Shown here piece after piece: positions 1-5,840 of a stretch of DNA of 6,584 nt; position 1 is the stretch's first letter, and each line of letters opens with the position of its first letter. The stretch covers positions 1 to 6,584 of the forward strand of contig CAJPPG010000031.1 of the NCBI GenBank assembly GCA_905372495.1. The letters run 5' to 3'. This DNA is from Candidatus Saccharimonadota bacterium (lineage in GTDB: Bacteria > Patescibacteriota > Saccharimonadia > Saccharimonadales > Saccharimonadaceae). The position numbers were made by a program, and so were the translations under genes. The notes under the pieces are model-generated. The model had not been told where the DNA came from. It saw only the letters and a program-made list of their open reading frames with translations, and did not search any database.

Positions 1-1
1 T

Positions 2-361
2 ATTCATATGTATGCTTTTTTTAACTCATTTACTAAAGCTCTGAAGGAAAAAGGGCTAGAGGATGCAAACTATCAGATTGACGTAGATATTGATGGTAAT
101 GTGGCAAAATGGATACTTGATACGCCTGAGAAAAGAATTTCAAATATCTTTAAATCCATAATGCAGGATTACGTATTTAATGACGAAGAGATAAAAATGG
201 CCATATCAAAGATTGAACAAAAGAACGACTTTATATCAAAAATCAAAGACCTGGTTTTACTACGAAATGAAATTACTAAGGTTGATTTTACGAAGAAAAA
301 GCCTGAATCTACCGACGATTCAATGGAATCTCCAGCGATTGACTTCTATAAGTTAGCCTAG
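2..361 (+). CDS. C-terminal part of an unrecognised protein (5' end outside window)
   Basis: The reading frame is open from the left edge and ends at TAG 359-361. The first ATG is at 8, but only 7 nt precede it, no ribosome binding site can be seen, and the frame stays open upstream (Ile-His before the Met), so this is more likely the tail of a longer gene than a complete 117-residue protein. The visible part is hydrophilic, rich in Lys, Asp, Glu and Ile, with predicted helical stretches such as KRISNIFKSIMQDYVFNDEE and KIEQKNDFISKIKDLVLLRN, and it ends in a polar Ser/Pro/Asp tail (ESTDDSMESPAIDFYKLA). There is no signal peptide, membrane segment or cysteine. I do not recognise the family and assign no function. 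The next gene, ychF, has its own promoter 23 nt after this stop, so the two are probably not strictly co-transcribed. Confidence 0.6.
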   Translation: MHMYAFFNSFTKALKEKGLEDANYQIDVDIDGNVAKWILDTPEKRISNIFKSIMQDYVFNDEEIKMAISKIEQKNDFISKIKDLVLLRNEITKVDFTKKKPESTDDSMESPAIDFYKLA

Positions 362-383
362 GCTTAGTGGATCTATTGGTTCA

Positions 384-392
384 TGATATAAT
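384..392 (+). promoter_or_regulatory. Extended -10 promoter of ychF
   Basis: TG at 384-385, one spacer base, then a perfect TATAAT at 387-392. The best -35 at 17-nt spacing (364-369, TTAGTG) is poor, so the TGn extension probably compensates. Transcription should start near 399, giving a leader of about 26 nt that contains the ribosome binding site. Confidence 0.7.
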
Positions 393-413
393 CTACAGAG
401 ATAGATAATATTT

Positions 414-417
414 GGAG
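414..417 (+). promoter_or_regulatory. Ribosome binding site fixing the TTG start of ychF
   Basis: GGAG at 414-417 lies 7 nt before TTG 425-427. There is no in-frame ATG nearby, and the protein beginning at this TTG has the expected YchF N-terminus (MNLKIGIVGLPNVGKST), so TTG is the start codon. Confidence 0.75.
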
Positions 418-424
418 AACTGCC

Positions 425-1426
425 TTGAATCTAAAAATTGGAATTGTGGGATTACCGAATGTGGGGAAATCGACATTATTTAACGCATTGACAAATGCGC
501 ATGCTTTGGCTGCAAACTACCCCTTTGCAACAATCGAGCCAAATGTAGGAATTGTGCCAGTACCTGATGAACGACTAGACGTTCTGGAAAAAATGTATGC
601 AGCTGAGAAAAAGATTCCCGCAACTGTGGAGTTTGTTGATATCGCCGGGCTTGTCGAGGGAGCGTCGAGGGGTGAAGGATTGGGCAATAAATTTTTAGCA
701 CACATCCGCGAGTGTCAGATCATTTGCCATGTAGTGCGAGTTTTTAAAAACGACGACATTATGCACGTTTCCGCCAATGCAAACACTCCGGCACCGGTTG
801 ATCCTAAGGCAGATATTGAAATTATTCAAACCGAGCTGGAACTTGCTGATTTTGAAACCCGTGAAAAAGTTGAGGCTAAACGTAAGAAAAATAAGGATAC
901 GAATGAGGAGAAAATTCCATATCTTACAGAAAAGCCAGTAATCTATATGTTTAATGTGGACGAGAGTGAACTAACAAACGAAGACTTAAAGAATGAACTC
1001 CGTGCACTCGTGCAACCTGCGCAAGCAGTTTTTGTGAACGCAAAGCTGGAGGAAGAAATGACCGGTATGAATATGGCAGAAAAGATGGAATTTCTTGAGA
1101 GTTATGGTGTCAAAGAAGACGCTTTGGGGGAGCTAGTGAAAGCAGCCTATGACACTCTGGGATTACAATCCTTCTTGACCGCTGGTAAAAAAGAAGTGCG
1201 AGCCTGGACAATTAAAAAGGGAGCCACAGCACCGGAAGCCGCAGGTACAATCCATACCGATTTTGAGCGTGGTTTTATTGCAGCAGAGGTTATGAAATAT
1301 GACGATTTAGTAAACCTTGGTAGCGAAGCAGCAGTGAAGGCAGCTGGAAAATTGGCAACTGTGGGTAAAACCTATATCATGCAGGACGGGGATATTGTCG
1401 AATTTCGCTTTAATGTTTCAAAGTAA
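425..1426 (+). CDS. ychF: YchF/OLA1-type ribosome-associated ATPase
   Basis: Cytoplasmic TRAFAC-class P-loop ATPase of the Obg family; family members bind ribosomes and act in translation and stress responses. Motifs seen: G1 GLPNVGKST (residues 9-17), switch region NYPFATIEPNVG (31-42), G3 DIAG (72-75) followed by GASRGEGLGNKFL, a His at 114 matching the catalytic His114 of E. coli YchF, and non-canonical G4 NVDE (177-180), whose NxxE form goes with ATP rather than GTP preference. A TGS domain fills about residues 252-331 and ends in the typical GDIVEFRFNV. The protein has 333 residues against about 363 in E. coli. The deficit lies in the coiled-coil A domain: only about 27 residues separate LELAD (138-142) from KPVIYMFNVDE, where E. 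coli has roughly 60. Start is TTG at 425, supported by GGAG. The reading frame is otherwise intact. Confidence 0.97.
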   Translation: MNLKIGIVGLPNVGKSTLFNALTNAHALAANYPFATIEPNVGIVPVPDERLDVLEKMYAAEKKIPATVEFVDIAGLVEGASRGEGLGNKFLAHIRECQIICHVVRVFKNDDIMHVSANANTPAPVDPKADIEIIQTELELADFETREKVEAKRKKNKDTNEEKIPYLTEKPVIYMFNVDESELTNEDLKNELRALVQPAQAVFVNAKLEEEMTGMNMAEKMEFLESYGVKEDALGELVKAAYDTLGLQSFLTAGKKEVRAWTIKKGATAPEAAGTIHTDFERGFIAAEVMKYDDLVNLGSEAAVKAAGKLATVGKTYIMQDGDIVEFRFNVSK

Positions 1427-1456
1427 CACTTAGCTTCTTAAGAATGTTCGATCCCC

Positions 1457-1465
1457 TGCTATAAT
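1457..1465 (+). promoter_or_regulatory. Extended -10 promoter of rnhB-yraN, apparently leaderless
   Basis: TG at 1457-1458, one base, then a perfect TATAAT at 1460-1465. Only 6 nt (CAGAGT) separate it from ATG 1472, so the expected transcription start falls on or next to the start codon and no Shine-Dalgarno site can be transcribed. A possible -35 (TTAAGA, 1438-1443) lies 16 nt upstream and overlaps the perfect palindrome TTCTTAAGAA (1435-1444). Confidence 0.65.
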
Positions 1466-1471
1466 CAGAGT

Positions 1472-2518
1472 ATGATTTTAGGCATTGATGAAGTTGGACG
1501 GGGGCCATATGCAGGACCGCTAGTAATTGGTGCCTGTATTTTGCCAGATGCTGAAAAAATTAGAGAGGAACCCGAAAAATATCATTGGATATCAGAACTT
1601 ACTGATTCAAAAAAATTGACAGCTAGACGTCGGGAAGTGCTGTATGACAAAATCAAAGAAGGAGCCGCAGCAGCTGCGACAGGTTGGGTCTCTGCGAATA
1701 AGATTGACGAGATTGGATTATCTGAGAGTTTGAAACTGGCTTGCCGAAGGGCAGTGAAACAGATACAAGAAACCCATGTACCTTTTTCTGAAATAATTAT
1801 TGATGGGACAGTGAATTTTTTAAGTGGAACGCCGCTTGAGAAATACGTTTCCACTTTAAAGAAAGGTGATCTTTTGATTAAGGAAATTTCGGCAGCTAGT
1901 ATTCTGGCAAAGGTGGAGCGAGATCGATACATGGCGGAACTAGCAGAAAAGTATCCTGAGTACGGATTTGAAAAGCATGTGGGTTATGGAACGGCGGCGC
2001 ACCAGAAAGCGATGGGGGAGTTTGGTTTAACGCCGGAACATAGACGTTCGTTTCGACCAGTGCGTGAAATAGTATTGAAACAGCTTGGGACTGAGCAACA
2101 AAAAGCCAAGGAGGCGGGCACAAAAAATGAGAGCACTACAACCGGAAAATCAGACGCAAGAAATGAGAGCACAACAACTAGAGAGTTCGGCAATCTTGGC
2201 GAGGAGAAAGTGGCGGAATTTTTAGCTTCTAAGGGACATGAGATTATTGCCAGAAATTTTAAAACAAAGTATTTTGAAATCGATATTATTTCAAAACTAG
2301 ATGATTCCCTATTTTTTACGGAAGTAAAATATCGTAAAACTGCGAAGTTCGGGGAAGCTACTGAATTTGTCGATCGAAAAAAGCAAGAACAGATGCGATT
2401 TGCTGCGGAAAGTTATTTGGCAATGCATCCGGAATTTAAAGATTTTACAATCAGACTGGCGGTGGCGGGAGTCAGTGGCGAGGATTTTCAAATCGAAGAC
2501 TGGATTGTTATTGATTAA
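1472..2518 (+). CDS. rnhB: Ribonuclease HII fused to a YraN (UPF0102) nuclease-like domain
   Basis: The N-terminal domain (residues 1 to about 200) is RNase HII, which cleaves the RNA strand of RNA-DNA hybrids and removes misincorporated ribonucleotides. It starts MILGIDEVGRGPYAGP, with catalytic D6 and E7, the GRG motif 9-11, D111 in IIIDG, D133 in KKGD, SAASILAKVERD (140-151) and the conserved GYGT/HRRSF region (Y172, 190-194). A polar linker (about 205-237) carries NESTTT twice. The C-terminal domain (about 238-348) matches YraN/UPF0102, a restriction-endonuclease-like fold: LGEEKVAEFL, RNF, E269-x-D271, TEVKYR with E284 and K286, and a helix with KKQEQMRFAAESYL. RNase HII alone is usually about 200-260 residues and YraN about 120, so both appear complete. 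rnhB, yraN and rplS are neighbours in many bacteria, which fits fusion of adjacent genes. The YraN activity is not established; a nuclease role is inferred from the fold. Confidence 0.95.
   Translation: MILGIDEVGRGPYAGPLVIGACILPDAEKIREEPEKYHWISELTDSKKLTARRREVLYDKIKEGAAAAATGWVSANKIDEIGLSESLKLACRRAVKQIQETHVPFSEIIIDGTVNFLSGTPLEKYVSTLKKGDLLIKEISAASILAKVERDRYMAELAEKYPEYGFEKHVGYGTAAHQKAMGEFGLTPEHRRSFRPVREIVLKQLGTEQQKAKEAGTKNESTTTGKSDARNESTTTREFGNLGEEKVAEFLASKGHEIIARNFKTKYFEIDIISKLDDSLFFTEVKYRKTAKFGEATEFVDRKKQEQMRFAAESYLAMHPEFKDFTIRLAVAGVSGEDFQIEDWIVID
2125..2178. repeat. Duplicated 18-nt segment inside the domain linker
   Basis: The 18-nt sequence AAATGAGAGCACTACAAC at 2125-2142 recurs at 2161-2178 with one mismatch. 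The offset is 36 nt (12 codons), so the frame is kept and NESTTT is encoded at residues 219-224 and 231-236 of the RNase HII-YraN fusion. This looks like a short in-frame tandem duplication that lengthened the interdomain linker. Confidence 0.85.
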
Positions 2519-2566
2519 TTTTCTTGTAAAAAGGGTTATAACGAAACCTGAATTATAAAGTTATAA

Positions 2567-2594
2567 AAAATAAACCTCGTATGAGGTTTATTTT
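2567..2594. terminator. Bidirectional intrinsic terminator between rnhB-yraN and rplS
   Basis: Perfect 12-bp inverted repeat: AAAATAAACCTC (2567-2578), loop GTAT, GAGGTTTATTTT (2583-2594). It is A-rich on the left flank and T-rich on the right, so a U-rich tract follows the hairpin on both strands. It lies between the stop of the + strand fusion gene (2518) and the stop of the - strand rplS (2608) and can end both transcripts. Confidence 0.85.
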
Positions 2595-2607
2595 GAATTT
2601 TCTAGTC

Positions 2608-3069
2608 TTATTCAGCGGCAACTTCTTCAGTCTTTTCAGCTTCGACAGATGCTTCAGCTGGAGTCTCTGGGGCTTCAACAGCTGCGTCTTCCTTGAGGGT
2701 ATTGACTGCAACACGATCAAAGTCCTTAGCAACGAGACGAGCGGATTTACCAGAACGGTTGCGGAGGTATGAAAGATTGTTGCGGCGAACCTTAGCACGC
2801 TTAACAATTTCAACTTTTTCGACTAATGGACTGTGCATTAAGAAAGATTTCTCAACACCAATACCGGAAGCAATTTTACGCACAACGATGCGTGCAGTGT
2901 GAGACTCTTTGCGGTCTACACGGATTACGACACCTTCGAAAACCTGAAGACGGAATTTTTCGCCTTCTTTAATTTTCTGAGTTACCTTAACGGTATCACC
3001 AGAGCGAACGTCAACGATGGCTTTCTTTTTCTGGGCGTCACCAATTTTTTTCAACACTAGAAAACTCAT
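2608..3069 (-). CDS. rplS: 50S ribosomal protein L19 with acidic C-terminal tail
   Basis: L19 is a large-subunit protein at the interface between the 30S and 50S subunits. The family core is clear: SGDTVKV (23-29), RLQVFEGVVIRV (40-51), VVRKIASGIGVEKSF (62-76), HSPLVEKVEIVKR (79-91), then RNNLSYLRNRSGKSARL (96-112). Typical L19 is about 115 residues and ends just after this. Here the protein continues to 153, and residues 127-153 form an Ala/Glu-rich tail with ten acidic residues and one lysine. The start ATG (3069-3067) is preceded by a weak AAAGG at 3076-3080 on the minus strand. The gene has its own extended -10 promoter and converges with rnhB-yraN across a shared terminator. The usual rplS-rnhB proximity is kept, but the orientations are opposed. 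Confidence 0.95.
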   Translation of the reverse strand: MSFLVLKKIGDAQKKKAIVDVRSGDTVKVTQKIKEGEKFRLQVFEGVVIRVDRKESHTARIVVRKIASGIGVEKSFLMHSPLVEKVEIVKRAKVRRNNLSYLRNRSGKSARLVAKDFDRVAVNTLKEDAAVEAPETPAEASVEAEKTEEVAAE

Positions 3070-3100
3070 ATTTTACCTTTTATTACTTAAAACTTGACCT

Positions 3101-3109
3101 ATTTTAACA
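3101..3109 (-). promoter_or_regulatory. Extended -10 promoter of rplS
   Basis: On the minus strand: TG, one base, TAAAAT (plus-strand ATTTTA at 3101-3106, TG opposite 3108-3109). The -35 candidate at 17-nt spacing (TTCCAT, 3124-3129) matches weakly. Predicted transcription start is near 3094, leaving a leader of about 25 nt that includes the AAAGG ribosome binding site. Confidence 0.55.
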
Positions 3110-3141
3110 TAGTTTTATGGAAAATGGAAGAGGTGAGACCA

Positions 3142-4080
3142 TTAAAAGACAGTGGTGTCGAAACCGGCCTGAGGATTGTTGTCTTTGAAGGTTTTACAAG
3201 AATACTTCATATTAGGATCAGATTCATACTTATTAAGAACAGTCACGGCAGCTTTCATATCTTCGGAAACGTCTTTACACTCGATGACACCCATACCATT
3301 GGCGGCATAAACACCGACGAATTGCCAGGAACCACTGGGGAGCTTACGGCTATAGACATTGGTTTGTGCGGCCATACCGTGATCTACATAACGAGGCATA
3401 GCTAGGCCATTAGGATCGACCACTTTCTCCATTTTTGAAACATTGAGTTTGGCAATTACCTTCGTGCCATCCTCGTTCGTAACAATACGGCCACCAGTGA
3501 TGCGATAATCATCACCAACGATGGTGGTAAGTTGAGCAAAGTTGATATTTAGATCATTCCATTTGACAATCTGCTTCTCGGCCTTTTGCTCTATCTTTTC
3601 CTCAGTTTTAGCCTCGTCCTGCGTTTTAGTATCAACTACCTTGGTCTTAGTGGCAGCCTCATACTCAGCAATGACAGTCTTACTGTCGGTCAACTCCTTT
3701 TGGTATTGCTTGACCAAATTGGTTCCCTCATTAATTTTCTGATTACTATAAAAGTAGAGGAAGCTAGTAGTAAGAAGAAAGATGACAGACAAAATAGAGG
3801 TGATAATACCAACAATTTTCCATGGGTTGCCTGGCTTCTTTAGATCTTTAGTATTATCATAACTTGAAGTATCAAAACCGGATTCTTCAGCGAGCTGTTC
3901 GACATAGCTAGCGGGAGCAGTGGGTTCAGTCTGGGCAAACTGATCAACTGAAGTTTGTGACTCGGTCGGATTTAACTCAGATGAAGCCTGTGTTTCGACC
4001 TGATTTAATTGCTCAACTGAGGTCTGTGGCTCAGTTTGAGTAAGTTGCTGATCTTGACTATTTTGTTCGTTTTGGTCCAT
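3142..4080 (-). CDS. Single-pass membrane protein of unknown function, second gene of the pilB operon
   Basis: I do not recognise the family. Visible architecture of the 312-residue protein: a Gln/Thr/Glu/Ser-rich N-terminal segment (1-66) built from about four imperfect 11-15-residue repeats of the form QTEPQTSVEQL (15-25), ETQASSELNP (29-38), TESQTSVDQF (39-48) and QTEP...YVEQLA (50-64); a basic/Pro segment KKPGNPWK (81-88); one hydrophobic helix (about 89-111, IVGIITSILSVIFLLTTSFL); a Lys/Glu/Gln-rich, probably coiled-coil stretch (about 113-172); and a C-terminal domain (about 173-312) with two cysteines (in VIECKD and KYSCKTF) that could pair if extracytoplasmic. No signal-peptidase site is evident, so it is probably anchored with the N-terminus inside. 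It starts 14 nt after the pilB stop, with GAGG at 4087-4090 and a six-A spacer, so it is translationally independent but co-transcribed. A pilus-related role is inferred from context only. Confidence 0.85.
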   Translation of the reverse strand: MDQNEQNSQDQQLTQTEPQTSVEQLNQVETQASSELNPTESQTSVDQFAQTEPTAPASYVEQLAEESGFDTSSYDNTKDLKKPGNPWKIVGIITSILSVIFLLTTSFLYFYSNQKINEGTNLVKQYQKELTDSKTVIAEYEAATKTKVVDTKTQDEAKTEEKIEQKAEKQIVKWNDLNINFAQLTTIVGDDYRITGGRIVTNEDGTKVIAKLNVSKMEKVVDPNGLAMPRYVDHGMAAQTNVYSRKLPSGSWQFVGVYAANGMGVIECKDVSEDMKAAVTVLNKYESDPNMKYSCKTFKDNNPQAGFDTTVF

Positions 4081-4086
4081 TTTTTT

Positions 4087-4090
4087 CCTC
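4087..4090 (-). promoter_or_regulatory. Ribosome binding site of the membrane protein gene
   Basis: The minus strand reads AAGAGG, six A residues, then ATG at 4080. The site lies in the 14-nt gap after the pilB stop codon, with no room for a separate promoter. This supports a pilB-membrane protein operon. Confidence 0.75.
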
Positions 4091-4094
4091 TTAT

Positions 4095-5735
4095 TTATAT
4101 CACTCTTGATATTTCATCCAATGTGGTTTCACCACGCAAACAGGCTAAAATACCCTTTTGTTCGAGCGTAATGAGACCAGCTTTTCTGGCGGTTTTCTCG
4201 ATAGCATCAGTATTAATATCCTCAATGTCGCCGCGGATATATTTCTGAACTTCCTCAGAGACGGTGAGCTGTTCCATAATCACCTTACGACCTTTATAGC
4301 CAAAAGGATCATCGGGTCCAGACGGGACAGCCTCGAAGAGAGTGAAGTTATTTGGATCAAAACTAAATCCGAGCTGATCATAGAGCACCTCTTCAGGAAG
4401 ACCTTCAAGCTTTGAGAGTACGAATTGGCGGGTAGCCTCATCAGGGGTAAATTCGCGTTTATTCTCCGACAAACTACGCACAAGACGCTGAGCCATAACC
4501 ATACGAATGGAACTGGAGAAAATTGGGTTAGTGCCAATAAGATCGATCATACGAGAAAAGGCTGCGGCAGTGGAATTTGCGTGAAAAGAGCTAAGAACAA
4601 GGTGACCAGTAATGGAAGCTTGGATGGCAGTTTTAGCAGTATCGCCATCACGAATCTCACCAACCATCACGACATCTGGGTCGAGACGAAGAATAGAACG
4701 AAGACCGTCGGCAAAAGAACCACCCTCAGTAGTATTGACCGGGATCTGAGAGATACCGGAAATACCATATTCAATTGGATCCTCAAGAGTAATAATCTTG
4801 CGATCCGTAGTATTCAAAGCATTAATCATGGAATAGAGTGTGGTGGACTTACCAGAACCGGTTGGACCGACCATTAGAACGAGTCCACGTGGATGAGAAA
4901 TAACCTCGTTGATCTCCGAAAGCTCGTGCTCAGAGAGACCGAGAAGATCAAGATTTAGTAGCGATTCATCAAAATTAAAAAGACGTAGTACAGCATCTTG
5001 ACCGTACATAGTCGGAACAGTTTCAACGCGGATATTCAAGAGATGTGATGAGCCATCACGGAAAATATCTTTCTGCATATGTCCAGACTGCGGAGTTTTA
5101 GCGGCGGAGGAAATACCGGCACGAGAACCAAGTTCGCCCATGAAGACACGGTAACGATCACGTTCAAGGTTAGCCACAGGATGAAGAATACCATCAACAC
5201 GCATACGGATGCGAATAGATTCACGAAGATTTTCGATATGGATATCCGAAGCACCGAGCTTATCAGCTTGATCAAGAAGGAAGTCAAAAACCTTATCAGT
5301 ACCGACCGAGTTGAGGGTCTGAGAAACCGAAGCAAGAGTTTCCGAATCGCCATCGCTAGCAATACGAATATCATCGTAGTGAACCTGCCTTGGTGGATCG
5401 TAACGAAGCATAAGAACTTGATAAGCACTGTTTGAGATGAGGAAAAAATCAATACCATCACCATTAATATTAAATTTCTCGCTGAATTCCTTGATGGTGC
5501 TGCGGGGAGTTTGGCTGGTGACCATGAATTGATATGGAAGACCGTTACCGCCTTTTTGGAGAGGAAGGATGTAGTCGCTATGCATTCTTGAGATATCAAT
5601 GATGCCAAAAAGTAGCGGTAGAGTTTCCTCGATGGGGCGGGTATCAAGATATGGGAGACCGAGGGTCATGGCGCGTGAAGAGGCGGCTTGCTCTTCATTT
5701 GACCGACGTTGCTCCTGAATTTGTTGCTCGTTCAT
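4095..5735 (-). CDS. pilB: PilB/GspE-family type IV pilus assembly ATPase lacking the tetracysteine zinc site
   Basis: Hexameric cytoplasmic ATPase that drives pilus extension or type II-like secretion. Motifs in order (546 residues): a divergent N-terminal domain (1 to about 145); the ATPase N-domain with ASDIHIE (162-168), RMRVDGIL (177-184) and NIRVETVPTMYGQDAVLRL (234-252); Walker A GPTGSGKSTT (290-299); Asp box ITLEDPIEYGISGISQIPVN (315-334); Walker B region LRLDPDVVMVGEIRD (349-363); His box TGHLVLSSFHANS (376-388); then AQRLVR (415-420) and GYKGR (479-483). Most PilB/GspE proteins carry two CxxC pairs between the last two motifs. Here these positions read LSENKR and PSGPDDPFGYKGR, and the only cysteine in the protein is C532. 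Start ATG 5735 is chosen because a perfect TATAAT ends 7 nt upstream. PilB is the more likely assignment than GspE or PilT, since no secretin-type partners are visible and the length fits PilB. Confidence 0.92.
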   Translation of the reverse strand: MNEQQIQEQRRSNEEQAASSRAMTLGLPYLDTRPIEETLPLLFGIIDISRMHSDYILPLQKGGNGLPYQFMVTSQTPRSTIKEFSEKFNINGDGIDFFLISNSAYQVLMLRYDPPRQVHYDDIRIASDGDSETLASVSQTLNSVGTDKVFDFLLDQADKLGASDIHIENLRESIRIRMRVDGILHPVANLERDRYRVFMGELGSRAGISSAAKTPQSGHMQKDIFRDGSSHLLNIRVETVPTMYGQDAVLRLFNFDESLLNLDLLGLSEHELSEINEVISHPRGLVLMVGPTGSGKSTTLYSMINALNTTDRKIITLEDPIEYGISGISQIPVNTTEGGSFADGLRSILRLDPDVVMVGEIRDGDTAKTAIQASITGHLVLSSFHANSTAAAFSRMIDLIGTNPIFSSSIRMVMAQRLVRSLSENKREFTPDEATRQFVLSKLEGLPEEVLYDQLGFSFDPNNFTLFEAVPSGPDDPFGYKGRKVIMEQLTVSEEVQKYIRGDIEDINTDAIEKTARKAGLITLEQKGILACLRGETTLDEISRVI

Positions 5736-5742
5736 TGAGTGT

Positions 5743-5751
5743 ATTATAACA
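5743..5751 (-). promoter_or_regulatory. Extended -10 promoter of the pilB operon, apparently leaderless
   Basis: The minus strand reads TG, T, TATAAT (5751 down to 5743), then only 7 nt (ACACTCA) to ATG 5735. The expected transcription start coincides with the start codon, so no Shine-Dalgarno site is transcribed. No convincing -35 is visible at 16-18 nt spacing. Confidence 0.65.
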
Positions 5752-5788
5752 TAAGCGAGATATAGTAGATTTGAATTAGTGGGTTTTG

Positions 5789-5794
5789 TATAAT
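5789..5794 (+). promoter_or_regulatory. -10 element of the histidine-phosphatase remnant, apparently leaderless and divergent from pilB
   Basis: TATAAT at 5789-5794 is followed by 6 nt (GAAATC) and ATG 5801, the same spacing as at rnhB. It is back to back with the pilB promoter in a 65-nt intergenic region. The upstream TG is one base out of register for an extended -10, and the -35-like TTGAAT (5771-5776) is too close (12 nt). Confidence 0.55.
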
Positions 5795-5800
5795 GAAATC

Positions 5801-5840
5801 ATGAAATTATATCTTGTAAGACATGAGGGAGACTAGCTGG
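5801..5840 (+). pseudogene. First codons of a histidine phosphatase (phosphoglycerate mutase-like) gene, frameshifted and cut off
   Basis: Read directly, ATG 5801 gives MKLYLVRHEGD and a stop at 5834-5836. MKLYLVRH is the characteristic N-terminus of histidine phosphatases, whose RHG motif holds the phospho-accepting histidine. Removing one base (for example A5826) restores RHGETSW, the classic family continuation, up to about 5840. After that no family sequence follows and stops appear in the frame (TAA 5847-5849). This is therefore the 5' end of a phosphatase gene that is both frameshifted and truncated. The point where homology ends is about 60 nt before the start of the recombinase remnant, so insertion of the mobile element is the likely cause. 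The extra base could instead be a sequencing error, but the truncation could not be. The specific substrate cannot be inferred from so short a piece. Confidence 0.7.

Noticed and set aside
2127..2225. Short separate gene starting at ATG 2127 after AAGGAGG
   Set aside because: The 32-codon frame lies entirely within the well-supported fusion gene, has a 12-nt spacer and encodes nothing recognisable; kept only as a possible relic.
3123..3143. AATGG/CCATT inverted repeat after the membrane protein gene as a terminator
   Set aside because: Only 5 bp with an 11-nt loop and a weak T tract. It also lies within the rplS promoter, so I do not call a terminator.
3094..3405. Open frame on the plus strand beginning in the rplS promoter region
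   Set aside because: Antisense to the membrane protein gene, with no ribosome binding site or recognisable domain.
4425..4877. Open frame on the plus strand opposite pilB (150 codons)
   Set aside because: Antisense shadow over the ATPase core. Composition is unlike a real protein and there is no promoter or ribosome binding site.
5036..5647. Long open frame on the minus strand inside pilB (about 203 codons)
   Set aside because: It overlaps the PilB frame, whose Walker and His-box motifs are unambiguous. The peptide is a Ser/Leu/Phe-rich shadow without family motifs or its own ribosome binding site.
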